Shown: in pieces, positions 48,904 to 60,509 of the stretch
Numbering within the stretch: the stretch's first letter is position 1
Layout of the letters: every line of letters begins with the position of its first letter
NCBI GenBank assembly: GCA_028023455.1
Contig: JAQFVV010006215.1
Coordinates: forward strand, 9,445,950-9,509,949
Origin: Epiperipatus broadwayi
Lineage: Eukaryota > Onychophora > Udeonychophora > Euonychophora > Peripatidae
Reading direction: 5' to 3'
Length of the DNA stretch: 64,000 nucleotides
Translations under genes and position numbers: made by a program
The notes under the pieces: generated by a model
What the model was told of the DNA's origin: nothing
The model's input: the letters and a program-made list of their open reading frames with translations, nothing else
The model's database searches: none

Positions 48904-49744
48904 TACAAAAACAAGCGTAAAAACAGAACCGTAGCTCAAAAAGTGGCTGATTTCGAGTGACTTAAAGCCATTGACGTGGATTAGCATACAGAGCTGAGTA
49001 AGAGATTAAACTTATAGAATCCTTTCATTCTAATATAAAAACTATTATGGCTTACACCAATCTAAACAAAGATTATGTAGAAATTTAATTAATTTATATA
49101 ACAATGTCCTCAATATAATTTTCTCATTAATATCGAAGTGACAATTTTTTATTTTTTTTTGTTCGTAATGACTCTTAAAAAATTATGCTATTATCCCTAA
49201 AATAATTTGCAAAGTATCATTCGATTCCAATAGTAACCAGAATGATGTTTTATTTTTTCAAATAAATTCTTTTTGTTTCCATTGATTATTGAAATTACAA
49301 TTTTTGCTGTTAAAACTAGAAAACTGTGTTATTCACATCTGAAAACGTAATCTAACAAGATAAATCAATTTATGTTATAATGTATTGGCATGTAATAACA
49401 AATTTGTATATTGGTTTGCATCGTATAATAAATTTCTCTTAATAATAAAAAAAACTATAAGTTCCATGTAAGCTGAAAAAATAAAGTTAGTAAAATACTT
49501 TTGTAACAAAGTACATCTTTTGTTTATTTATTTTTTATCATTATCCTATCTTCAATGAATTTGTATAAAATTCTAAAAAAAAAAAAATAATTAGTAGAAA
49601 GTAGCATACTATTAATTATTACTTTTATTTATTCAGTTTTATCTAAAACACATAATCATGTTATTATAAAAATAGATCTACTTGAATATTGAATTTATTT
49701 CATTGGCAATGTTTTGATTGATATTACAGAATCACAGTAAAAAT
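48904..49744. other. Spacer between the two module/LINE copies
   Basis: AT-rich; no gene seen. Confidence 0.4.
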
Positions 49745-50752
49745 ATATTCATTTTTTAATATTATATTCATTTTAGTTTCTTTGGAAAAAGTATATTAAT
49801 AATTTGTTAGGTTATGAAAGTGAACGAAAGTTTTTTCAAAAATAAATTATTTATAATTATAAAAATATTCGATAATGATGAATTTAAAAAGAACGTTTGT
49901 AACAAATTGAAAAGTATTGCTGACGTCAATGATTTCTTTCTCAATTTTACATTGTGTAAAAGTAAATAATTCCATTTATTTACTAAATACTATGATTATA
50001 CAAATATCATTCTTGTTATAAATGGAAGCCATGGGAATTTCCTTGATTAAAATCTTAACTATTTTTCTAAAATAATTTTATTTTTAGCATATTGTATCAA
50101 AATAATTTGCAATATGTCAAAAAATACTTTTAAAATGTTCTATCATTTTCAAAATGAAACAAAGAAGTTGGAGCGGTGAAAATTATTGACAAGCGGTATT
50201 CTTTGTCCAATATGGGCACAACCAATCAGCGCCAAGAAAAGGACTGCCTTCTCCCATTGTTAAAACTAAAATTTGAATACTATTGATTTTTTACTTGTAA
50301 AATAATTCGAGAGAAGTCAGCATCTCATGGTACTTTTTTTTAAACGGGATCTTTAGCAACAAGAGAATATACATGTAAATGGAAAACTATGGGTGATTTA
50401 GTGTGCAAATTGTGTAGGGAAGGTATAGAAAATATTAGACATCTGTTGATTGAATGCAAATGCTTGAAAGCAGAAAGGGTACAGATAATGAAGTTATGGG
50501 AGAATAGATATGAACAAAGTGATTATACAGAAAGTGAGTTATTGGTTTTTATGCTGGGTTTGTGAAAAGATAACGGGGATTTAGATATAAAGGCTATAGA
50601 GTTGACAAAGATTGTGTTGTGGAAATGGAATGGTGCAGAATATGGGAAGACTTATAGAGTGGGGAATGGAAATAAAGTGGCTAACAGGTTTATCTGGGCA
50701 TAATTGCTGAGATATTCTTGACTTCGTTTAAGGAGAAGCCAAAACACATCAC
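49745..50752 (+). mobile_element. AT-rich module fused to LINE 3' end (copy 2)
   Basis: Same structure as 47725-48903. The LINE part starts near 50344 and is the cleanest of all copies: VCKLCREGIENIRHLLIEC is a C-x2-C-x8-H-x4-C knuckle, followed by LKAERVQIMKLWENR and LLVFMLGL with a stop after it. The tail ends GGAGAAGCCAAAACACATCA. Confidence 0.75.
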
Positions 50753-51940
50753 ATCCGATTTAAAATGACCGTAAATTCTTTACCATAGTGTTAAAAATGA
50801 CGGAATTCGAGCTAGACTTGAAGCAGTGATCGTTTTTAACCGGACAATGATCATAAGTTACATCTTGATCGTCCATATTCTGTGTTTAATATTTAAATGA
50901 TCTTTGGGTAGACAAACATAACATCTGTAAGCATTATTATATATTTTTTCTAATAGCTACAAACGCAGATTGAAATGTTCAATTATGCCCCAACATAATT
51001 TTAGAAATATTAACATATAAAGAAATATTAAAACTTTTAGTTTTGTTTATTTTAATTTTCTGCATCTTATGTTAACTACAAAATTTATACTAAACATTGT
51101 TTTCCGAATATACTCTAAGCCTCAACTCTACTTCTTACACTGCATTCTCCAATAGTGATAACAATATTACTCTTATATTTTTATTTTGACTACATTTTCA
51201 TTCTAAATTTAATTTTTTTAAAACACTCTTTAAAAAGTTTATTAAAATAATTATTATTTTTTAGCTTCTACTATTATTAATAGGCAACTACAAAAATGAA
51301 ATATCTTAAGGAACTTATAATTTCCTATATGATTATTTAATGTAAAATTCTAACTGTTCTCAGATGCTTATAATTCATGGTTCAAAATAATTTTCATGTT
51401 TATCATAGTTTGATAACTCCAAATTATTTGCATTAATCATATATATATGAATAAATCTGAACTGGAAAAATCTATATATTCATCATTATAATTCTCTTAA
51501 TGAAGAATAGTTTTTGAATAAAAAGAAATGATCATTTCACAAAACTTTCAATTATTGTTTAAACAATTATAATATACATATGGTTAACTGCAGTATCCAT
51601 ATCAGCTTACTTTTTGTCACAATCAGGTATTTTTATTTCAATTCCTTTGTTTTATAATTGTCCTTTCTTATAACACATTGGCTAAAACAATATTTATTTG
51701 AAGGAATTTGGTGCATTTTTTGTTGTCTTCTGAGGCAGGATATAATTTTACAATAAATTGTTTTATCTTTTTTTTTAAAAAAAAAAAGCCCATAGGATTA
51801 TTCATTTGTATATTTTATTGTTTAGAAATCTAAAATTTACTATTCCTATCCAATGTTAAAAGATATATTATGATTTCAAAATATCTTATATATATATATG
51901 TTCATTCAAATGTTTTCATGGATTGCAAATATAAAAAAAA
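50753..51940. other. Intronic, no feature recognised
   Basis: AT-rich, (TA)n near 51888-51900; nothing recognised. Confidence 0.35.
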
Positions 51941-51944
51941 CATC

Positions 51945-52685
51945 TTTTGCGTGTTCATCCATGTAAGATTTTAATTTAAAAATTCTAACATTTCAACTTG
52001 ATCACACAAGCCCTCAACTTGGAAATGAAAAACTATATAATTGTAGGGGCGCTGTAAACAGTGTTAATAAAAATACTTGTAGAGACACTAGAAATTCCAC
52101 AACTAAAAAATATAGGGGGGGGGGGTAAAAATAGCTGTATAAAATTGAAAAAATAATAATAAATAAAATTCTGGGAAATTTGTTTTTTAAAAAAAATTTC
52201 CAAATAGGAGGAAGTTTACATTTGTCATAGCTTCTCAGATCTTACATTGGTGTAGGTTTTCACATCTGGATAGAATACTGGTCTTAGAAAAATCAATATT
52301 GTGACCTGAATCCATAGCATGGATCGAGAGTGCTGCTGCTGATGAATGTTGTTTTACTGCATTATCATGTTCATCCATTCTAGCATTGATGTGACGATTG
52401 TTCATACCTACATAAGAAGACTCACAAACACCACATAAAATTTCATAAACTCTTTGAGTCTCAAGAGGAATTGAATCTTTAAGCTTGGTTACAAAATTAC
52501 TATTTTTTTTGATAATGTTGTAGTTGTGGAATTTCCAATGCCTCTACAATTACTTTTATTGACACTATTTACAACACCTTTATAATTATATAGTTTTTAT
52601 TTCCCAGTTGAGGGCTTGTGTGATCAAATCGAAATGTTGGAATTTTTAAATTAAAATCTTACATGGATGAACCCACAAAACATGT
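51945..52685 (-). mobile_element. Penelope-like fragment between inverted repeats
   Basis: Inverted repeats of about 165 bp (51945-52108 and 52518-52685; outer words GTTCATCCATGTAAGATTTT, inner TGATCACACAAGCCCTCAAC and ATTCCACAAC) flank a minus-strand GIY-YIG endonuclease fragment. Terminal repeats in inverted orientation are known for Penelope-like elements. A G10 run lies at about 52117. Confidence 0.75.
52215..52500 (-). pseudogene. Penelope-type GIY-YIG endonuclease remnant
   Basis: Almost open frame: NFVTKLKDSIPLETQ, then RVYEILCGVCESSYVG (the GIY...YIG-type strand pair with the two cysteines typical of the Penelope subgroup), RHINARMDEHDNAVKQH, SIHAMDSGHNIDFSKTSIL and an in-frame stop before EAM. 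The catalytic-type R and H..E contexts are kept in part (NARMDEH, SGHNIDF). GIY-YIG nucleases cut target DNA for Penelope insertion. The RT part is missing from this copy. Confidence 0.8.
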
Positions 52686-52689
52686 TATA

Positions 52690-53300
52690 TATATATAATA
52701 TCCTAAATAAAGTTTCTTTCATTTATAATAATAAATTCATTGCACAAAAACTTATTTTTCATTATAAGTACTCACAGTTAGCTACTCATTTACTATACCA
52801 GTGACTTAAGATTTAAATTCTGGTATAAGAAGATATTTTTAAATTTTATGAAAACTTAATCTTTTTGATAAATTACAAACTCTTCTGACCCAATGGAGTA
52901 TTGTTGGAGTGGTTTTTGAATTGTAGAGTATAATTCAATGCTGCTTTATATACTTCTTTTCTAGCAAATTCAATTGATAACAAATTTTCAAGCAACATTT
53001 GTGAATTTTATGATATTTTATCAATTATTTATAAAGGTAAAAAAACAACCTAAACTAGGATCTCTATAAAACATGTATTTTGTAATCAACCATTTTATTG
53101 AAAGAGAAAACTAATCTCACATCAAACATAACAACTTCATCTCTGTTTAAATATCACTAATATAAATGCATTTGATACTAATATTTGAATCATTAATTAA
53201 AATTCATTTCATCAAGACTTTAACATTATATAAATTATATTAGGATATTTAAATAAAAATGAAGTTGCTATGTTTAATGTGGGATTAATCTTCTTTCATA
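52690..53300. other. Intronic, no feature recognised
   Basis: AT-rich, no signals. Confidence 0.35.
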
Positions 53301-53301
53301 A

Positions 53302-53822
53302 CAGGCAAACCTCTCCATACGGTAGTGATCATGTGATCTTCTATCATAGTTGTTGAATAAGATTGGTCAAATTGAGTGTGTCCTGCAAAAAATTGTTCTA
53401 CTTTTTCATCAATATAACAATGAAAAATTATAAAATTATTTGTACTGTGAAGATTTAATATCATTTCAATTTGTATTATTTACAGCACAACTATTTGTTT
53501 ACTATATATGATCTATATTAACTATACAAGCTAATGAGCTTATTTTGAAAACATTATTTTATTTTTATTTTGGACTCAAAGCTTTATAGTTAGCTAAAAA
53601 AGTAAAACGTGGCTGCTGGAGGGTTGCATTACATCCCAAGATCTAAGTGCAGTGCTCTCATATCCAAAACTCCTCACTGATGAAAGCCACAAACTAGAAA
53701 CTAATCTGGAGATATTAGATGAGTACATACTAGATAGGGATTTTATGCACAAACCTTTCTGCATCATGATTACTCTGGCTTGCACTGGAGTGGTGCTATT
53801 GTATGGAGAGTTTTGCTTCTAT
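53302..53822. mobile_element. Foldback MITE, family A (copy 4)
   Basis: The left end CAGGCAAACCTCTCCATAC is followed by unrelated DNA. The right arm (53608-53822) carries the core GTGGCTGCTGGAGGGTTGCA and ATTAGATGAGTACATACTAG and ends GGAGAGTTTTGCTTCTAT. Either one disrupted copy or two partial ones. Confidence 0.75.
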
Positions 53823-54078
53823 GTTCTATATAGTAATTCACTGTTTTAGTTTCAGATGCTGAACACACTTTGATAAAAAAAAAAAAAAATTGAAGTATTG
53901 CATATTTATGGGATTAAATTAAGATTACAATTATGGGGAAACTGCAGCATAAATTGCAAGTCTTAAAATAAAAACCATAATATTATAATCATATATAAAT
54001 TTTATTGATTTATTAAAATGTTCTCTAAAATTTAAAAAAAAAAAAAAAACATTTTTTTTTAAGCAAGAAATAACTTAC

Positions 54079-54177
54079 TTCGCTGATTGAAGTAGTATAA
54101 TTTTGAGTAAAGTAAGGAGGTTGATTAGAAGCCCATTTTTGTGGTTCAACTCTTTGGCTTACTTCAATGCTCCCACT
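54079..54177 (-). CDS. Cadherin gene, exon 2 (EC-domain boundary, 99 nt)
   Basis: An acceptor (TCATTAG) precedes 33 open codons and a GTAAGTTA donor. Near the end the peptide reads NQPPYFTQNYTTSISE. This matches an EC domain start: the N-x-P-P-x-F end of the previous linker, the first strand, and the glutamate that coordinates calcium in family members. The residues before it (start SGSIEVSQRVEPQKW) are a linker without a recognisable motif. The reading frame continues directly into exon 3, which carries the expected next part of the domain, across an 11-kb intron full of repeats. Confidence 0.75.
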
Positions 54178-54244
54178 CTAATGATTAAAAAAAACAAACC
54201 GTATTGGAAATATTATTTCACATATTAATTCGGTATTTTTTAAA

Positions 54245-54395
54245 TACAGTAGCACTTCTTTCCATATAGTAGTCACAGTGCAAGCCATAGTAATCAAGAA
54301 ATGGTAGAAGATTTGGACATCAGAATTCCTATCTAGTACATTGATTATTATGGATTACCCTAGGTGACACTACTGTATGGAGAGAATTGCTACTG
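54245..54395. mobile_element. Short family A MITE (copy 5)
   Basis: About 150 bp: TACAGTAGCACTTCTTTCCA left end, right end GGAGAGAATTGCTACTGT, with CACAGTGCAAGCCATAGTAA inside. An internally deleted copy, 66 bp from cadherin exon 2. Confidence 0.8.
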
Positions 54396-54830
54396 TTTTA
54401 ACATGCTGTCTATGCATAAGAAATAGTAATCATATGATATTTTGTAAATAGTAAGTAAAGTTTATCCAAAGAATATTTACAAAAATAGGTTATTTTGTAT
54501 AAGCATAAATACTAGTAATATGAATGTTATTAATAATTTGTAACATAATTAGAGTAATTTCCAGTTTGTTTCTTTTTCTCTATCCATTAACTATATACAT
54601 CAATATTTATATATGTTGTAATGATATAATCAGTTGGATTGTCAAATATGATGAAACTGATTTTACCATATCTTCTAAAAATATAATCATTAACTTTATT
54701 TTTATATTACATAAATAGATCATTTATTATCCGTAACTTTATAAATTAATAATTTATTCAAATAAAGTTAAATATCATAACCTGATTTATTGTAACTCGA
54801 CTTCAATGGCTGGAATTAATATATTTTATT
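54396..54830. other. Intronic, no feature recognised
   Basis: AT-rich, no signals. Confidence 0.35.
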
Positions 54831-54859
54831 ATATTCATTTTTGAGGCAATTTCTTTTCT

Positions 54860-55185
54860 CTTTATACATATATGGCATGTCACAATAAGTACTATTACAT
54901 TTGTTGCTACCGATTGGGGCCATTTCAATTGTTAGGACCTTTCTTTATATGTATATTTTACTTACTATTACATTTGGCACTACCAATTGGGGCAATTGTA
55001 TTTTCTATTCCATTTTTATTATGTTTAAGGCAAGTGTATCTTTTCATATGTAGTTAAGGCATATTGTTGTATTATATTAATTTCATTTTTTCATACGTAG
55101 CATCATATGTAGTATTACATTTACTTCCCAATGATTAGGGCTATGTCATTTCTTCATACATTGCATATACATAGTGTTACAATAT
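54860..55185. repeat. Diverged tandem repeat (about three units)
   Basis: The phrase ATTACATTTG..CTACCGATTGGGGC recurs as ATTACATTTGGCACTACCAATTGGGGC and ATTACATTTACTTCCCAATGATTAGGGC. Units are unequal in length. Confidence 0.6.
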
Positions 55186-55780
55186 ATTGTGAATATTCAG
55201 ATTAATGATCAATGTATTTAAAAATAAAAAATAAAAATAAAGAAGTTTGTTGATCTTGTTTGATTTTTTTCTTGTGCTTGATAGATAGATAATGGAAGAT
55301 CTTGGAAATATGGATTTAAATTGATCACCATGGCAACCTAAAGCTTTTAAATAGAATTGTTTACTGTTGATTCTAGCTTTAAAATAATAAATTCACTATA
55401 ATCAAACTCAGGAAAAACATATAGGTAAATAATAAATTTTGAAAACAATTCATTACAATATAAATTTACTTAAATAGGATCGATATTATTTTACATATTT
55501 CATGTATATTAATGCAGTCACCATAGTAACATTATTACATATAATTCAATGTTTTTGTGTTATGTATATTTGTTTATAAATTAATTTAAAAAAATATTAT
55601 TATTAGAAAAATATATATAAGTAAATTATTTGTGTTTATAAAGTAAATAAAGGTTGTTATATCAATTTTGTATTTTGGTGTACAAATAATAGGAAAAATC
55701 TAATCGAATTTGGATTTAATTTCTATGTATCCATTTTCTCCAAACTTACATCATACTTGAATACCAAGCGGGAAAATTTG
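55186..55780. other. Intronic, no feature recognised
   Basis: AT-rich, a GATA run near 55283; nothing assigned. Confidence 0.35.
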
Positions 55781-55980
55781 TTCTGTTTTATCGTCTGCTT
55801 TGAGCTTTATTCAAGTAATATTCAGTGGTTGTTATGATACCAGAAAGTCAGAAAGAGAACACATAAATAGCAGCCAACAGACTATAAGAGAAGCTATCGT
55901 CTTTTTGTAATTGCCACGGACAGACCTATTTTCTGTGTTTTTACAAATAAAAGTTTTTCAATATTTTTTTTTTTTGTGCT
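55780..55980 (+). promoter_or_regulatory. Possible LTR-like patch
   Basis: Less AT-rich, with CACATAAATAGCAGCC (TATA-like) near 55860, and ACAAATAAAAG (poly-A signal type) near 55944, followed by a T-rich run. Resembles the promoter-to-polyadenylation layout of a short LTR, but no partner was found. Confidence 0.2.
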
Positions 55981-56164
55981 AAACCATAAAACATGAAAAA
56001 ATAAGCTTAAATTATCTGCCCATTCAATCAGTTGAAGGGGCAGTTGTAAAGGATTCCAAGGAAAACGATAACAAAATGTAAAAAAAAAAAGAAACCTATA
56101 AAAAAAAAATGCTTTATATAAAAATCGGCTATTTTAGTTTTAAAAACAAAGATATTTCTGTCTT

Positions 56165-56235
56165 GCGTTGTTAGCCGAGAGGTATCGCAGCCAGACGGGT
56201 GTGGGTTCGCATCCCGGCAGATGCTATGGCATATG
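56165..56235 (+). repeat. tRNA-derived SINE or tRNA pseudogene
   Basis: Box A GTTAGCCGAGAGGT and box B GGTTCGCATCC are 30-odd bases apart, like tRNA internal promoters. The ends do not form a good acceptor stem and an A-rich run follows (ATATGAAAAAAAAC). Only one copy in the window. Confidence 0.6.
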
Positions 56236-56239
56236 AAAA

Positions 56240-59200
56240 AAAACAAAACAAAGATATTTCTGGTTTAAAGTTTAGCGTATAATTACCATTGGATTTGCGT
56301 AAACATCGTGTCATGAGCAAAGGAACACAGGATCAACTGGATTAATTCACATCATAAAAAAAAAAAGGGCTAATTAAATTGCACTCTCCTCTCTGGAAAA
56401 GAAAAAGGACTGTTAGTGAAGCATTATAAAGTTCGAATTATTATTTCTGAGAAATAAAATTTCTCTTTGCATCATAAAAACTAAAGTCAGTCAATGGACA
56501 AATAAATAGTGAACGGACAGACTCTTATATATATATGGTATGATATTTTTTTATATACAAAAATGTGCGCATAATAATTTTTTTTACATGTGTTTAAAAA
56601 GGATGTGTATTTTATTTAAATTATCTTTAAGAGTAATATAATTTATTAAATGAAAATGATCGGAGAGATTCAAATATATCATATGATTTCATATTCATTT
56701 ATCGGTTATTATTTTGATAAACAAATAGACTTCGATCCCATCCTATTTCATATCTTTGGTATCTGTTATATATAAATTTTTCAGTAAAATATCCAAAAGT
56801 CTCTCCATTCATTCATTCATTTTTTTTTTTGTTGTCGCAACACATTTAGAGATACACATAGTAATTTTATCATTTTTATTTAGTCAATCAATCTGAAATA
56901 TGAAGTAATTTCCGATGTATTTTATAATTAATCTTGCCAATTTTCTTTTATGTAATCCAATAAATTGAGTTAATTTAAATACCAAGACTACGCTTAATTG
57001 TTTTATTTTATTTGGATTGCATAAGATAACGTAGCTATTTAAATAACAAGGTTCAAACTCAGCTGGGTAAGTGAGCTAGAATATAAGATATGGTATGTTT
57101 TGCTTATTAGTATTTTATTTTATTCCCATATGAATTTTATATTTATATTTGCATTCGAATATTATATATATATTATCATTTATCTTAGTTAATATTATGA
57201 AGTCAATCATTTCATGTTTGTCTGATTCCGTCATAAAAATCTAAATAGATCGTGCTTTATCGTTGGTTCAGAATAACTCGTCTTAGATATTTTTCTTAAA
57301 CTTCTATAAAATGAAGAGAACAAACTTCATTGACCGGTTTAATTGAATATTGTTTTGATTTGTATAAATATCAATTATAATCATATATTTTAATTATTGC
57401 CAACCAATTCTATATTCAATTGTTTAAAGATTCAAATAAATAATATTAATACTCATAGGTGAATAAACATCCAATAGAAACTTAATATCTCTTTTATGTA
57501 ATGTCATTGGACATTATAAAGATAGAAAATGAGCTAATAGAGTGTTGATAATAAATTCTAGTGAAGTATTCTATTATAACACATAAACGAAGCAATAATT
57601 AAGTATCACTTTATTGGGAGATAGGAATAAATTATTTATATATTACTTTATAGCTTCTTAGTAAACTAGACGTAGATTAATTTGTTTAAACATTTAAGTG
57701 AGAGCATAAGTTTTCAAAGTGTCTTATAAAATGATATTAAAACTAGTTGATTTCAATAGAAAATTATTAATTAAATATTGGAGTAGAAGAATTGTGTATC
57801 GCTTATTGACACGAATGTTTATACTTTCTATTTAGCGTTTATTAAACTAGATATATATTTGAGTCAAGTATTATTTTGTTTTGATATTTAAATAGTGTCT
57901 ATATGTAAAATGTTTTGTAAAATACAATTATAAGTATTTAGAAGCTTATCCGTTAAGATAAAATGCATCATCATTAAATAATGAAGTAGATTTAAATTAC
58001 TACAATAATAATAGGTTAATAAAATATATATTGAAATCTGCTTTAGTTATCAATTGGATTTGATTTCCACTAGATTGCTAATCAAGTAGTTAGCCTAATC
58101 ATATGTTATTGTTTAGGGTGATGATATGCTAGTTTGTTGCTCAGTGCAGTGTACTTTATAATGTAATGGATTTGTTGATGTCTGGAGCAGATAATCTCAT
58201 CATTCTTTCGTTTCCATATATAACTTAAACAAATTAGACTTTAAGAGAAATTATTTGTGCTTTGTGATGGTTTATTACATAATAATAGACCCATTGAGCT
58301 AGACTAGATTAATTTAAATTACATTTTAGATTTTTATCAGATCAGATTGATCATCCTAACCATCACCAGCAATCATCAATTCTATCGGTTACAATATATA
58401 TATTATTTTTATTGCATTTATTTTTTATTTTATTATTAATATTTTTTTAATATTTAACTCTAACGTAATATATTCATATTTTTATATTTTACATTACTAT
58501 TATTCATTCTTTAAACTATAATATTTTTTAACATATTGTTTATACTTACCTTCTATTTATATTCACAAATCTTAAGTGCTATCAATTCAAACTTTTAAAT
58601 TTTACAGTTATATTTAGTAGCTTTCTCTTTCTATTCTTTATACAATTAAATCTATTTTTTTAATTTTTTTAGTGGTTGGAAAAAAGCATTGTAGGAAGTA
58701 AAAAAAAACATAAATGCTATTAATATAATATATTGACAGCCTGATTGGATAGGCATTACAACAAATATAATATCAGATTGATCTGCTTTATCTACTTTAT
58801 CTTTTGCATTATTGATTAAACTGTTTAAATACATAGATGTCCTAAAATTTACATTGAACTTCTTTGCACAAGTAAACATATGATAATTTAGAGAAAAATT
58901 ATCATTCTAATGTGTAAGTTTTAGTGTAAATTGTGAAAACCCATCTGCATATAATTATGTATATTCTATCATTTTAACTGTGTATTTAGTTACATTAGCC
59001 AATTACTTAATTTATACTGTTTAGTTACTAGTGAGATAAGCAAGTCAGTTAGATAAATAGAATATTAGAATAAATTAATGGTGGACATGCAATGTAAATG
59101 AAGTATATACCTATGGGAAAGGTTCTTAATGTAACCGATGTGTTATTTGTTATACTACAAACACTAATTATGGATTAGTTTAAAAAGCTATTAAGGAAGA

Positions 59201-59540
59201 CAAATTATCTATGAAGTATATCTTCAGTTTGTGTTTTGTAAGATAAGTATCTGGGAGAAATCAAAATCCAGAAATGATGAGGAAATGTTTGAGGTTGCAT
59301 TGAACCAACAATGTAAGTATACAGACTTGTGTTTTAAGTATTTATATAGAATTGGTTGGTCATATTTGTTTTAAGTTATTACTAATTGAATATTCCCAAA
59401 CTATTATATTATGTTAAAAATCTAGTTCTACTAATATAAAATGCATATAAATGTTTTTTTTAGGCTAGCAATATATCTATCTTACAACATCATTATCATA
59501 TTCATAATTATATTATTTAATTGGAGTATTTTAAAAGAAT
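56240..59540. other. Intronic, no feature recognised
   Basis: AT-rich, with (TA)n and T-rich runs; no exon or element assigned. Confidence 0.35.
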
Positions 59541-59549
59541 ATTACTTAC

Positions 59550-59603
59550 ACTTGATTGACATTCTACTTCTATTGTCTGGAGAATATTATTAATTCCTAC
59601 ATC
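59550..59603 (-). CDS. Cadherin gene, exon 1 of those seen (54 nt)
   Basis: The minus strand reads an acceptor ending in TATTCAG, then 18 open codons, then a GTAAGTAAT donor. Only one of the three frames is open. The peptide is DVGINNILQTIEVECQSS. The beta-strand-like ILQTIEVEC fits the closing strand of an EC domain lying before the domain encoded by exons 2-5. It is in phase with exon 2 across an intron of about 5.4 kb. It is the least certain exon because it is short and lacks a diagnostic cadherin motif; an intervening exon could also have been missed. Confidence 0.5.
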
Positions 59604-59619
59604 CTGAATATATAAAAGT

Positions 59620-60250
59620 ACAATAATTAATCTGTTATATTTATATATAAATTCATAAAAGTAATATGAAATCTAACTTCCAAAAACATTTAAATTGTTA
59701 TACTCAAAAAAACATCCAAAACATATATTTTAATAGTACAAAACTAATGATTGACAATACACACATATTTCCATATAGATTTAAATCAGTCACTTTAATA
59801 AGTACACTGAGTAAGGAAGTTCATAAGAAATTCGAGATGGAAATGACAGATCTGAACGTAGTTCATGAATCATAAATATCAGTGTCAATCAAATCTTACA
59901 GGGAATTCTTATAAATAAAATTTATTTTAGGAGTTAATATTTTGCACATTAGTTTATAGAATATTGTTTTGGGATCATACAAATGTAGGATCAAATTCTA
60001 ACATGCTTTCTTATAAATTTTGTTAATATTTTCAAAAAATCGTGACTTTTTCCCCCCTAAAATTAATTTAAGGTATAAGTAAATACTTCCATCTCATTAG
60101 TTTGTAATGTCTATCATTATTGGCCCTAGTTATGTTATTTTTTTATTGGTGAGCTTATCTAAGAATATGTACTAATTTTTAATTCTTCAAATAGATATAT
60201 TGTTGACTCATCTTATGTTTGTAATTCCATCATTTTCAGTTTCTTATTAT
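59620..60250. other. Upstream flank of exon 1, no gene seen
   Basis: AT-rich. A 69-codon plus-strand frame at 59666-59875 has no recognised features. Confidence 0.3.
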
Positions 60251-60256
60251 TCTCAA

Positions 60257-60505
60257 TCATAAAATCCAAGTATGGTGGCACAAATTCATTTTGATAACTT
60301 CATTATTCATGTGTAATTTATAGAAGTTACTATAGTTAGAAAAAGTGTAAGGGCTCATTTCAGAAAGAAAATATTTGATATCTAATGGTATTTTTGCCGC
60401 TGTAATTGAAAACATTAGTTCCAATGCGTCAAACTTTCTCACTTTTTTTATATCATTTAAAGAAGGTAAGGTTAAAATTTGGTTTCCTGGTTTCTTAGAA
60501 AGGCT
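60257..60505 (-). pseudogene. Possible Gypsy-type gag fragment
   Basis: The minus strand is open for about 80 codons. KFDALELMFSITAAKIPLDI and FLSEMSPYTFSNYSNFYK recall the W-x-x-x-F-E...D-x-x-K...LLSHV-G-x-x-T-Y-x-x-L pattern of LTR-element gag proteins. No LTR or pol nearby. Tentative. Confidence 0.35.
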
Positions 60506-60509
60506 GATT

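Larger units (their letters stand above)
7852..59603 (-). other. Span of a cadherin-superfamily gene (partial, six exons seen)
   Basis: Six short minus-strand exons lie at 59603-59550, 54177-54079, 43095-43000, 26528-26412, 15203-15084 and 7939-7852. Each has an AG acceptor and a GT donor. The first five are multiples of three and open only in the frame used, so they join in phase 0; the sixth ends in phase 1. The 191 joined codons give EC-domain landmarks in the correct order. Cadherins are cell-surface adhesion or signalling proteins built from EC domains of about 110 residues that bind calcium at their junctions. No start, signal peptide, membrane segment or cytoplasmic tail is visible here, so the subfamily (protocadherin-15-like, CDHR-like or other) cannot be named. 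Coding sequence is 574 nt over 51.7 kb, about 1%. Confidence 0.8.

Noticed and set aside
59666-59875. 69-codon plus-strand frame
   Set aside because: Composition is that of the surrounding AT-rich DNA, with no motif.
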